Shown: piece after piece, positions 54,380-64,000 of the stretch
Numbering within the stretch: position 1 is the first letter of the stretch
Layout: each line of letters begins with the position of its first letter
Origin: Corythucha ciliata
Taxonomy: Eukaryota > Arthropoda > Insecta > Hemiptera > Tingidae
Length of the DNA: 64,000 bases
Reading direction: 5' to 3'
Assembly: GCA_038030265.1 (NCBI GenBank)
Contig: CM075941.1
Span: 37,572,164 to 37,636,163 of the forward strand
Notes under the pieces: generated by a model
The model's database searches: none
What the model saw: the letters and a program-made list of their open reading frames with translations, nothing else
What the model was told of the DNA's origin: nothing
Translations under genes and position numbers: made by a program

Positions 54380-57080
54380 TGTATGTTGTTTTTCTTTTCT
54401 TAATTTTTCCCGCGTGAGGACCTAATGAAACTGGGCATTATCACTTTTTTTTTTTTTTTTCATTTCTGGCTATATCATGCCCGTACTCTTGAAAACAATC
54501 TCGGACCTCGGTAGGCTAATCAGGAGTTTTTCCATCTTCAAGCTTTTCCTTCTCTTTAAAAACCCAATTTTGCTGGTTTGGCCCACACAGACAAATTGAC
54601 AGTCTCATTATCCAAGTTCGCGGGGTTTTCTCATTCAACCTTGGGAATTGCCCTCATTTCAGCAAATCCCCCCCCCTCTCGTCATTGATTGTGTAATACA
54701 TGTCAGGTGAATTAATATCTGTAAATCACGAAAAGTTGATTTTTACATGACATCCGAAAAAATTGTGATCAAATCGATTCACCTTCCCCTAAAGTAGCAG
54801 GGGTGCTTTACTTCATCATGTGGTTACTTTCATTCGCAAATAACACTATGCCCCTGAAATCATCGTTCCTGCGAAAGAAAATTGCTTTAAAGTTCCCGAG
54901 CTGCTCGAAATAAAGAAGCGGGGCGTCATAAAATTTGATTATACCACTCGCAAGGAAGCGCGAAATTAGATAATAACGAAATCCTTTCCAACGACCTCTC
55001 CAAAAGACGACACCAGCTGCCAAGCTCAAAGTGACGATGAGTTTCCCTTTTAATTACCCCAGGCAGGAATGAAGTCTCAGGTGGTTTGAAGACAAGCAAA
55101 AGCGATTTTCTTCTTCCCGAATAGATACGCTAGCGTATTAAACTCAAAACTGATATTGTCCCGTAATGATCGCTATAATCCGAATAGATTCTTACGGGGT
55201 GATGCTATTGTTCGCTCGAACCCTTCGCCACCTGATGGCGGAATTTATGCAACTTCATTACGTTAAGCACAGTTCGGTGACTACCTATTGAGAGCTCACC
55301 CCTCGTCTAGTGACCTTAATGCACTTTTTTATATCCAGGATTATTTAAGTATAATACGCTTCTTCTTTTTTTCCTCCGTATTTGCTCGTACCTATATTAA
55401 AATGATGCTTTGTGAGAGGAACAATGATTGATGTATCCTCCGACCGATGAAGGCTTTTGAGTAACTTTGTAAAAAGCTATTGAAAAGAAGGGAAAAAATC
55501 ACATTGTTCTTTATTTCTTTAAGCCTATATGAAAGTATTACGAAAAATATGCGAAAAAACGCAGAATGGGGACGGGTTTTTATTTATGTAGCATGCATAT
55601 TCGTTATTGTTCCGGCTTTCATTCTGAGTTTATTATTGAAGAATCTTTCTGTTTGCGCGGCCGTCTGGTAATTTTTTAGGTATTCGTTTAGCGGAAAATG
55701 AGTTTTATTAATCTGGTGTATGTATATGAAAAAAAAGAAAATGTACCTACGTAGCTTTACATTTTGTTTTTATACGTCATGTTTGAAAAGCACATCACCC
55801 TTTGACACTGCTGTGACAATTACATGAAATTGCTTTTTAATGAAACTCAATATTTCGAGCCTCCCACTCCTTCGAATATTTGAAATATCACCCGTTATTA
55901 CTATTTCAGTCATACCACTGGGTGTCCTCAAAGTGGACCAGGATCAAAGAGGATTGTCGAGTGATTTTCCTCTAGCTCCGCCAACAATATAATTGACCTT
56001 TTGGTTTACCCCCTCAATATACATGTATAGCGCCATATGTTTGATGCTTTCTCATACGCGGCAATTAGCTTCGTGCTCCTTATACCCTTTACGCACTCAA
56101 AAGGTTTCCGGCTGGGAATATCACTGAAATGCGCGCAACGGTTCAAACGGAACCTCCACAATCACTCTCACCCTTTCCCTCGACCCGTCGTATTTGAGCT
56201 GGCTATAGGTGTTGACGCAGTCGAAGAACAAAGCCCTCCTCGCCCTTTCATTACCTCGGGTCTCTCTGACATCTCCCAACCCCCTCCGCTCACCCACATT
56301 CAATTCAAAGCGGTGCATCTAATTGCATCCCCCAAGTGCATTTCATACAGGACTCAGATACAATGCATTCTCCAAGGGACCCGTGTGCGTTGAAAGAGAA
56401 TTCATATTCCGGGTAGGTATTTAACTTTGGAGGCTTTCTATATCTTTATGCGGAGCGCCGCAATGGCTAAACAATGAATAGTTGCTGTGATCACAATGGT
56501 TTATAGGAAAGCTGGAAAGAAGGGAGAACTAAACTATACTGCTAAAACAAGTGAGTTAGGGTGCATATTATATCAATCGGGCACTCTTGTTGTTCATCAT
56601 CTTTAACAAATAGAAGGGAAAAATATTCAATGGCCCTCTTACGCGTCCATTCTGCGTTTGTTCTTTCCTAACAAACAAAGAGCTTTTTCTAGGATACTTC
56701 GCCATTGTGATTACTCAAGTTGTTAATACCACGGACCATGCTGGAAACATCATGTTTTTAGGAGAGAGGCTACAAAATTCAGCTCCGTCAACTTTATGCA
56801 ACTCGCATAGTCGCATTGAGTAGCGAAAAAACTTAATATTTTCAGTTTCATGACCAAATCGTCAGTTTCAATCTCTGAGTCTGTTTCTGGGGTAAGATTC
56901 ACCTGTTTACTGAAGCTGGATAGATCCTTTTTTGTTTTCTCCATTGTGTTCCCAGTTACGCTCAATAAACTCCGAGAAAACGCATTTGTGGTCAGGAGGC
57001 TAGCTTCACTTAATACCACCGGCATAAGAAAGTTAGTTGGAAAAACCGTGTAAAAACCTCAGGAATACTCTACTTTCCCC
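54380..57080. other. No gene confirmed
   Basis: 54550-54660 has a few family 3 words (AACCCAATTTTGCTGGTTTG). Frames at 54808-55029 (-), 56037-56393 (+) and 56750-57025 (-) are open but show no domain. The last has fairly codon-like composition and a possible GTGAAT donor. Confidence 0.35.
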
Positions 57081-57145
57081 TCAAAAACTGATTATTTTGG
57101 TAAACATGTTGACTTTGATTTCGTTCATTGGAAGGTGTGTCTTAC

Positions 57146-57197
57146 ACAACGGGCAATTTCCTTCCCGTGTAATGTGATGTTTGGTGCGAGGAATGAT
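57146..57197 (-). other. Possible short exon of an unknown gene
   Basis: On the minus strand an acceptor (TACCTGTTGATTCTCAG) precedes codons reading IIPRTKHHITREGNCPL and then a cysteine, closed by a good donor GTAAGA. If the frame is read on, it gives CPLCKTHLPMNEIKV, which looks like half of a zinc-binding knuckle. No partner exon was placed, so this is only a candidate. Confidence 0.2.
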
Positions 57198-57486
57198 CTG
57201 AGAATCAACAGGTATAATGAAAAAAGTTAAAAATTCAAACAAATTCATTGCCAAATTCAATCTGTTAATTAGAAAAAACACAACATTTTAAAGAATACAT
57301 TTCTGCCAGTGCAATTACATTTCAATTTAGGGGTCTCCCCCTAGAGAGGTGGCCTAAAATTAGGTTTTGGAGGCAGCCCCAAAGTTGGTAATGACAGAGG
57401 GATGATGTTGAAGCAAACGAAGAACCAGACGGACTTCAAGAATGCACCTGACATCCCAAGTGTTTGTTCACATGAAAAGAAAAAAA

Positions 57487-57594
57487 GTTTTTAGGTCTTT
57501 ACAGATTTGAGAGTTAAAATCGAATTTTCAAACTTTTCTTATTATAAAGCCTTTTAATCCTTTGAGCTTTTATTTTTCTACGTTATTTTCAATT
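57487..57594 (+). repeat. 5' terminal direct repeat of the Copia element
   Basis: About 108 bp, matched at 62437-62547 with few differences. It runs from GTTTTTAGGTCTT to TTTTCAATTG. Both copies begin at the same base, so this may be the whole LTR, although it does not start with TG. It ends just before the primer site. Confidence 0.7.
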
Positions 57595-57608
57595 GGTTAT
57601 GGGCCCAG
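57595..57608 (+). promoter_or_regulatory. Copia primer binding site
   Basis: GGTTATGGGCCCAG directly after the left terminal repeat is complementary to the anticodon-side half of initiator tRNA-Met, the primer used by Drosophila copia. Confidence 0.7.
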
Positions 57609-57625
57609 CAACGCGCTGAATAACA

Positions 57626-58500
57626 ATGGCAGAAGTTCGTTCTGAATTCAAACCTCATGTCGAAAAGCTGGAGGGTGGAGAAAATTGGGCTCGATGGAAG
57701 CGGCAGATTGCTCTCGTGCTGAAACACCACAAGATTCTCGATGTGGAACAGGGGAGCTCACTCGTAATGAAGAAAATGGAGAAGACTTCGACTCAAAAGA
57801 TGCACTGGCACAATTAATACTACTAAGTTCATTGAACGCGATGAATGATGAACTTACGTCGTCCTGTATCTGCGCCAACGGAGTTTGGGATAAATTGACG
57901 TCGGCGTACGAGCAAAGCTCAAGTCAAAGAATTGATCGGCTACTGGAAGCGTTTTTCTCTAGTGAAAAGCTTGGAACTAAAAGCATCGTTACTCACATTG
58001 CTCGACTTCAGCGAGATTTCAACGCGTTGAACGTTGAGTTGAAGAAACTTATTAACTCTGAGCTTCACGAGTTAATATTAATGGGTAGAATATGTCGACG
58101 TTGACTTCCGAATTTAAGAGTGTGTGGGAAAGTGTTCCAATTCAAGACCGAACCGTTAATAATTTGACTGAAGATTGAGACTTATCGAAATGCGACTTCC
58201 TGACAAAAAAGACATCATGAATGAAAACGCTCTCATAGCAAATGCTTCGAAGAAAATTCTGCAAAGAAAAGAACCTGTCAAACACTATAGATGTCAAAAA
58301 GTTGGACACTTCTCAAGGAATTGCTACTCGCGCACTCGAAATTTAAAGAAGGATGAACCAGAAGAGGAAGAGCAAGATGGGCATGCTTTTATAACTGACA
58401 ATACCTATTCTTCCGATCGGAATGCATGGATTGTTGATACTGGAGCAACCGAGCATATGACAAACTCAATGGATTATTTCGTTTTCTTCAGACAGTTTAG
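57626..58500 (+). pseudogene. Copia gag and start of protease, broken
   Basis: The first frame reads VEKLEGGENWARWKRQIALV, the usual start of Copia gag. A frameshift near 57770 moves reading to the frame with LILLSSLNAMNDELTSS and GVWDKLTSAYEQSSSQRIDR (the UBN2-like gag core), which stops at 58102. A third frame from about 58175 has a zinc knuckle HYRCQKVGHFSRNC in which the first cysteine is lost, then NAWIVDTGATEHMT, the aspartic protease site (DTGA). An in-frame stop lies at 58502-58504. Confidence 0.85.
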
Positions 58501-58650
58501 CTAGCCGAAGTACGTTCAAGTCGGCAATCGCGAAACAATTAAAGCCTTGGGACAAGGAGAAATTATTGTTAAAACGAGGATCAACGGCAAGCTCATAAAA
58601 AGTTTCTTGCAAAAAGTCTGGTATGTTCCAGAGGTAAGTGGACAATGAGG
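58501..58650 (+). pseudogene. Copia protease, C-terminal part
   Basis: In the same frame after the stop: YVQVGNRETIKALGQGEI and then GKLIKSFLQKVWYVPEV, typical of the region after the protease site. The reading is lost a few codons after YVPEV, where the foreign insert begins. Confidence 0.7.
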
Positions 58651-59110
58651 AAGAAACATGATTTTTTATTATTTTTTATTCTGAAAGCGTGGTCAACCAT
58701 AAACACGATGAGATGTATTTCTAACGAATTATCCATCAATAAAACCATTTAAAAAATGTTTGAAAGTAGTTAATTCGAAATTTCTGTTTTCCCTCCAAGC
58801 GATTTTATACTCTGCCCCTCCTGCCTATATCATGTGCAACATGATTATTTCAGATTGAGTCCTACTGCGGTAGCTTATACATTATACTGAAGCAAAATAT
58901 TATTATCTTTTTTGTTTTGATATTGATTGATAAAATCAAATAAGTTTTTTTATTATACATATGAAAATTAGGTAATTGACTATGATGTCTGTACTTTTAC
59001 GGAGCTTCTCTCTCTTTTTCATTGGACGTAGCCACTACTTTGGTCTCCATAAGTTTTTCGGCCCGACCTGATTAAAAAAACACGGGAACAAAACGCCATT
59101 TATTAACTTA

Positions 59111-59628
59111 GGGTGCGTTCATAGTGAATCACCTTCACTGCGATACCTCGATGAGCGATGCCCCGAAGAAACATCGATGAAGAACAAACATCAATAATTG
59201 TATGGGACTGTTCATAGTGAAGCACCCTCACTGCGATGTGATCTTCGATACCTCGCTACTATCATCGATGATTTGAACCATATGGTTCCTCGACCCCCCT
59301 CCTGCCCATTGCTTTTTTTTCTTTTTTTTCAAAATAGGGGTTAAAGCTTGAAGGGGACAGGTGTGCGTGACTTACGTAAATTGTGTGAAGGTGGAATTTA
59401 AAAGATTTTGAAAAGAAAAAAAAGCAACGGGCAGGAGGGGGGGGGTCGAGGAACCATATGGTTCAAATCATCGATGATAGTAGCGAGGTATCGAAGATCA
59501 CATCGCAGTGAGGGTGCTTCACTATGAACAGTCCCATACAATTATTGATGTTTGTTCTTCATCGATGTTTCATCGGGGCATCGCTCATCGAGGTATCGCA
59601 GTGAAGGTGATTCACTATGAACGCACCC
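59111..59628. mobile_element. Harbinger-like foldback MITE with TTA target duplication (518 bp)
   Basis: Arms of about 220 bp are nearly perfect inverse copies, from GGGTGCGTTCATAGTGAATC to GATTCACTATGAACGCACCC. TTA lies on both sides (59108-59110, 59629-59631). Ends starting GGGTGCG and a 3-bp TWA duplication fit PIF/Harbinger. A sub-repeat (CATAGTGAA.CACC.TCACTGCGAT) occurs twice in each arm. No frame. Confidence 0.85.
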
Positions 59629-59958
59629 TTACACTTATACACAGTTTTGAATTTCCGTAGAGATCTTGAAAACTTCGGAAATGTATTCACAAAGCTCCCA
59701 GTTTGTTACGGTCGCGGCAGATTATTTGAATCGACCTTTCAAATTCCACCTGCGTCATTTATGATCTCTAATGGGACAAATATAAGTGTAATAAAACAAT
59801 GTTTTAACGAAGTAAACGTGAAGTAATCGTTCGCAGATGAAATGTCTCACACTTTTTATGGATTGAACGAAGAACTCGCCTCGAAGAAAGTAAACACGAG
59901 CCCGAACAAGCCACATGGATATAATAAACCAAAAAATAAACAAAAACGTATGTGAGAG

Positions 59959-60303
59959 CAAAGTCATATGGAATACCAAGTCCTCAGACTCGAGGAAAAA
60001 AATGTTTTTTATTTTGGGTTGAGATTTTTGCTCCCGTTAAGAATAAAAAAGGAGAAAACCCGCCAAATACAAAAAGTATTATATTTATTTTTGGTTTGAT
60101 GTTGTAGCATGATTCCTGTCTTGATACCATATGTTTTTTTCAACACTTGGATTTTGTATAATTTTTGAATTTAGCGGGTGATCTACTTTCATAGTAGAGC
60201 AGCGCAACGTATCGGGAGCAAAAATCCCAACCCACGAACCGCTTCATTTTTGTAACATACAAATAATACAAAGTTTAATGTCTTGGTTTTCCATATGACT
60301 TTG
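59959..60303. mobile_element. hAT-like MITE with perfect 8-bp target duplication (345 bp)
   Basis: Ends CAAAGTCATATGGAATACCAAG (left; 22 positions, first 12 perfect) and CTTGGTTTTCCATATGACTTTG face each other; inner arms pair GGGTTGAGATTTTTGCTCCC with GGGAGCAAAAATCCCAACCC. The 8-mer TGTGAGAG occurs at 59951-59958 and 60304-60311. Same family as 28736-30946. Confidence 0.85.
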
Positions 60304-60566
60304 TGTGAGAGGTTGATGAGTGAGAAAATATGCCGCCCCAATGCTTCAGAAGTGTATGTAGTAGCCTCGTGCAAGCTCTGGTACGTCACACAGTGGCTGA
60401 GGTAGGTAGTTACCCCCTCGAACCCTGTCAATACATAAAAATTTAATATTTTAAATATATTGCATATATTTTTATGGTGAAAAAGGATGCCAATCGCGTT
60501 TTTTAACCGAATTTCACAATAAAAAAGCGTCAGAGACCAACATTTCTGATACGTGCACCTTCCTCA

Positions 60567-61530
60567 TTGTTTTCTGTAACCCGTGCGTTGGACAAAGGCT
60601 ATGAATTTCGAGCAAATCAGCAAACTTGCGAATTTAGAAAGGAACATCATGCCTCCTGGGAAGAAGGGTTCAGAGAGGCTAATTTATTTTGGACTTTGAG
60701 CCACAGGTGCCTGCGTTGGCTCATGGGTTTACTACAAACTCAAGTGATGAAATGCAAGTGTGGGACGAGAGATTGTGCCATCAAAACAAGAGACAAGTGA
60801 AGAACGTCCTTAAAAGATTTGGAATGGATCTTATAATAGATGACGACTTATGCGAGGGCTGTACTTACGGAAAGCAACACAGACAACCATTCCGAAGCAG
60901 AAAAGATCGACCAACGGAATGTGGAAAATGGGTTCACGCGGACGTTTGCGGTCCCTTTCATGAAGTATCACCAGGTGGATCTCGTTATTTTTTGTGTTAT
61001 AAAGATTATTATTCCAAGTACAGGCGAGTCTTCCTTATAAAAAATAAATCAGAAGTGGCCTAGTGCTTCGAAACGTTTCTCAAGGAGGCTAAAAATGTTG
61101 GTAACAAAATCGAAGTAGTATTCTGTGATGGAGGCGGGGAATTTATAAATGCAGAAATAAAGAAACTGTTTTTGGATAACGGAATATCCATTCGTCAAAC
61201 GATGCCCTACACCCCGCAGCAAAATGGAGCCGCCGAAAGAGAGAATAGAACTCTAGTAGAAGCCGCACGCTGCATGTTGCATGCCAAAAATGTACCCATG
61301 AAACTTTGGGCTGAAGCAATTAATACAGCTGCTTTCGTATTAAATCGAACTGACCCTTCAAGTGAACAGAACAAATCTCCTATTGAAGTATGGGCGAGAT
61401 GCTCACCCCCTAAGATCAGCAATTTCCAAATTTTTGGGCGCCAAACGCTATACGCACGTGCCGAAATGCAACAGAAAGAAGTTGGACGAAAAGAGCGTAG
61501 AATGTATTTTCATGGGTTACTGCAATGACT
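60567..61530 (+). pseudogene. Copia integrase, broken
   Basis: Starts with FSVTRALDKGYEFRANQ. After a frameshift near 60685, the pre-integrase zinc region follows (VWDERLCHQNKRQVKNVLKR, LCEGCTYGKQHRQPF). The catalytic core shows VHADVCGPF (first Asp), IEVVFCDGGGEF (second Asp) and QQNGAAERENRTLVEAARCM (Glu), with an in-frame TAG at 61061-61063 between the first two. A further frameshift near 61437 moves reading to YTHVPKCNRKKLDEKSVECI then FMGYCNDYHRGYRVWD. It cannot make a working enzyme. Confidence 0.85.
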
Positions 61531-61633
61531 ATCACAGAGGGTATCGGGTCTGGGATTTCTCAAGAAAAAGAAAGATGTTATCTTCTCAAAAGGGTCTTTA
61601 AATCCAGAAGAGGGGCAGATTCAATCGAAATGA

Positions 61634-62440
61634 ATGCTAAGGTCTTCGTTAGCTCCCGAAAGTGGACGGAAGAGTCAACTAAATGAGGTGCCATCGGCTG
61701 AGTTCAATATTTCAACTGTTGATTGTGAGAAGAATGGTGACACAAGGGAGATACTAGCAACAATCGAAAGGACTCAAGATGAGTCAAAAAATTTGAACGC
61801 ATCCCATGACATAGAAGAACTGCCTCAAGAATTTAGTCTTCGTCGGAGATACGCGCGAAAGCAGAATGCCCTCGTTTTTGGCTAATAACTACGTTTTGCT
61901 CACAGAAAATCTATCTTTTGCTCAAGTCAACAAATCAAATGAAAAGGAACACTGGAAAGAAGCTATGCAACAAGAACTCAACTCCTTAGCCGAAAATAAT
62001 ACGGGGACTGATGACTGGGGGGGGGAAGGGGGTGATCCCTCATAAATGGGTGTTAAAAATCAAGAAGAAACCCAGCGGTGCTATCGAACGCTATAAGGCA
62101 CGCTTGTTTGCCACGGGATTCACTCAGGAGTACGGTGTTGACTTCGATCAAATCTTCAGTCCAGTTGCCCGTTTTGACACAGTTAGGGCACTTTTAGGCG
62201 TAGCAGCAGCCGAGATGTACGAGCTTGGGCAATTCGATGTTCAGACAGCCTTTCTTTACGGAGAACTGAAAGAAGAAGTGTATATGGAACAGCGGAATAC
62301 ATATGGAACAGTGCATATGGAAGGGCTTCAATGATGGTAGTGACAGGGTCTGCAGGCTAAATCGTAGTCTTTACGGGCTGAAACAGTCTCCTAGATGCTG
62401 GAACCGACGTTTCGTCCGATTCATCGAGTCGAGCGAGTTT
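61634..62440 (+). pseudogene. Copia reverse transcriptase, N-terminal part, broken and truncated
   Basis: A spacer frame (61634-61885) leads to [17 protein letters not shown], then after a G-rich indel (about 62017) [40 protein letters not shown] and [20 protein letters not shown] (first catalytic Asp region). After another shift it continues CRLNRSLYGLKQSPRCW and ends at SSEFLGL, where the right terminal repeat joins directly. The YVDD box and RNase H are absent. Confidence 0.85.
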
Positions 62441-62547
62441 TTAGGTCTTAAGAGATTTGAGAGTTAAAATCCAATTTTGAAACTTTTCTTATTATAAAGC
62501 CTTTTAATCCTTTGAGCTTTTATTTTTCTCCGCCTAATTTTCAATTG
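62437..62547 (+). repeat. 3' terminal direct repeat of the Copia element
   Basis: Matches 57487-57594. It joins the broken RT frame directly, so the RT end, RNase H, polypurine tract and any 3' UTR were deleted. Confidence 0.7.
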
Positions 62548-62549
62548 AT

Positions 62550-62945
62550 GAATGTTGACGGCAAAAAATGAAGCTCACTGAACATATTTTGGTTGGAAAC
62601 GGGCGATTTTAAAACTTTCAACCATTACAGGAAAAATCGTCCGAGAGACTGTAGCACCCTCCCGGTCGTAGAAAAATACTTTGAATGCAAAAGATGCAGG
62701 AAATTTAATGCTCTGCCAGTGTTATATGGGAGTATTTCCTCAAAAGCCGATGGTCTTAGGAATATTCAGAAAAATTTTTAAAAAGTGCCGAAAAATCATA
62801 GTTTTCGGGCTGCCAAAAGTTGTGCCGAGCGTTTCAGAATTTACATTTTTTTCTCAAACACTCCTTTCCTATATGTTTAGATTTATACATCGATCGGGTG
62901 TGTTGAAAATGGCCGATTGGCCGAAACCGGTCCAATAAATAAATG
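62550..62945. repeat. Dispersed repeat related to 20510-20820, ending in GGCCGAAACCGGT
   Basis: GGTTGGAAACGGGCGATTTTAA, AGGAAATTTAATGC, TCCTCAAAAGCC and CTGCCAAAAGTTGTGC words match 20510-20820 in order. The right end, GTTGAAAATGGCCGATTGG then CCGAAACCGGTCC, carries the hairpin motif seen at 11785-11815. Confidence 0.6.
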
Positions 62946-63169
62946 TAGCAACAGCGGGAGAGGACTTATTTTCCTTGTTTATCTGGATTATCGCTTCCGC
63001 ACCCACGGCCTATTATTCATTATCTCCTTTCCTATCTACATATACAAGATAAAAAAATAAAAATTTATACTGGACCTTTTGCAAGGCAAAATTCTAATTT
63101 GACTGGACTATTATGAAAAGAGCCAGGCCCATGACATGACTCTTTAAAATAAGCAAACATCTTGGAAGT

Positions 63170-63860
63170 TTTAGTTATTCAGAGATATGAAATTAGTGAA
63201 GTTGGCCTTTTTATGAGGGAGTGAACCCCACAAAATTGGTATCAAACGTACCTGATCCACAAAATTTTGTTTTTGGAAGAGCCATACCACCAAGATTTCC
63301 TGCTTTGATGGAGTCCAAGGCGAAATTGGTTCTCGAATTAGCCAAATTAGGTTCTGTAAGTGCTGAATCTGCGAAATTTAAACTTCCAAAGAGCCCAACC
63401 CTCGGAATTCCATTTTTATGCAAGCTCCAAACGCGTGAAAATGGGGTTTTCAACAGGCCAATCTCACCAAATTTGCTTTCAAGTCAACCCTGCGAAATAT
63501 GGATTTTTGAATGTGTAAATCCAAAACATTTGGTGCTGTGCGTGCCAAAACCACAAATTTTGGGTGTTGAAAGGGCTAAACGTGCGAAATAAATTTTCAA
63601 AGCGCCAAATCCTCGAAATTTTGATTTAAAGAGGATGAAAAGCCACCGATGTGATCAAGACCGTGGAGAAGATGGTGACTCGGGAATCTGCGGTTTCGTC
63701 TCCTCGGTCGGCTTCTCGAGAGAGGAAATTCTGAAAAATTGAGTTCTGAGAGATCCAAATCCACGAAATTTGGGGTTTAAAAAGGCTATAAACTCTCAAA
63801 ATTGATTTATTGAATGCACAAACTCCGATAAATTTGGTTTTTAAGATGTAAATGGGCATC
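63170..63860 (+). repeat. Degenerate short-period array (family 3)
   Basis: About 20 units of 28-35 bp around CCACAAAATTTTGGGTTTGA followed by AAGGGCC. Words such as CGAAATTTGGGGTTTAAAAA and CCAAATCCTCGAAATTTTG recur. Related to 18560-18870. The 123-codon open frame at 63221-63592 is a product of the repeat. Confidence 0.7.
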
Positions 63861-64000
63861 TCAGGATATACTCGTGATCTTCCAAATATTTGAATTGCCT
63901 CTTGCAGGACAGCTGTCTGAAAACTTTCGGTATTTTCTCATTAAAAAAGTATGCCCTCGTTGTTAAAGTGCCTGGAAGCCAAGGCTCTGGCAACTCAAAC

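Larger units (their letters stand above)
58655..60560. mobile_element. Foreign insert within the Copia element
   Basis: Copia coding is lost after YVPEV (about 58640) and resumes with LFSVTRALDKGYEFRANQ at about 60560. The insert holds AT-rich DNA, a Harbinger-like MITE (59111-59628) and a hAT-like MITE (59959-60303). The frame 59632-59826 between them is open but unrecognised. Confidence 0.7.
57487..62547 (+). mobile_element. Defective Copia-type LTR retrotransposon with nested insertions
   Basis: Order is terminal repeat, primer site, gag, protease, [foreign insert], integrase, RT, terminal repeat, which is Copia order (integrase before RT). Most of the fingers and palm of RT survive, but the rest of RT and all of RNase H are gone. 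At least four frameshifts and several in-frame stops are present. An insert of about 1.9 kb (about 58650-60560) separates protease from integrase. Confidence 0.85.

Noticed and set aside
56037..56393. 118-codon frame on the plus strand
   Set aside because: No domain, no splice or promoter context, and an open frame of similar extent on the opposite strand suggests compositional bias.
58635..60565. The gap in the Copia element as a spliced intron (GTAAGT after the protease)
   Set aside because: A GTAAGT is present at the left edge, but no AG acceptor fits the point where coding resumes, and the segment contains two clear transposon insertions. An insertion is the simpler reading.
63221..63592. 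123-codon open frame near the right end
   Set aside because: It coincides with the family 3 array and has no recognisable domain.

Overview
This is eukaryotic nuclear DNA from an arthropod, most likely an insect. It is AT-rich and gene-poor. It has short exons with GT-AG introns, AATAAA signals, many classes of transposable element, and no sign of bacterial operons. An insect-type GNAT acetyltransferase, Copia and jockey-like retroelements, a tRNA-derived SINE, and Harbinger-, hAT- and pogo-type inverted-repeat elements fit an insect. A sap-feeding hemipteran would be consistent but is not shown. Species cannot be fixed from the sequence alone.

Three host genes can be read by joining exons. 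(1) Prefoldin subunit 2 on the + strand (7674-11355, three exons, 156 aa), whose 3.1 kb second intron is full of repeats. (2) A GNAT-family N-acetyltransferase on the - strand (18069-25477, three exons, 232 aa), whose 6.6 kb second intron holds repeat arrays, a decayed THAP-domain fragment and nested MITEs. (3) A small orphan gene on the + strand (47037-47559, three exons, 81 aa) with a TATA box upstream and an AATAAA signal downstream. Weaker single-exon candidates lie at 49741-49865 (+) and 57146-57197 (-).

The rest is mostly mobile or repetitive DNA. There are LINE fragments at 1-870 (+), 40060-40680 (+) and 50646-52665 (-). A broken Copia element spans 57487-62547, with two direct terminal repeats and a tRNA-iMet-type primer site; it is split by about 1.9 kb of foreign DNA that holds a Harbinger-like MITE and a hAT-like MITE. 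tRNA-Thr-like SINE units occur at 9066-9475 and 33300-34130. Foldback elements include 27368-27777, 34526-35999, 43635-43943 and a 3.8 kb composite (39481-43305) that carries LINE and Copia debris.

The most distinctive signal is a set of degenerate short-period arrays. One family has a core close to GCTAATTCGCGGCTAAAATT at about 27-31 bp per unit. It forms at least seven arrays in both orientations and covers roughly 4.7 kb. Two other families with unrelated units but a similar period lie at 13930-14440, 18560-18870 and 63170-63860.
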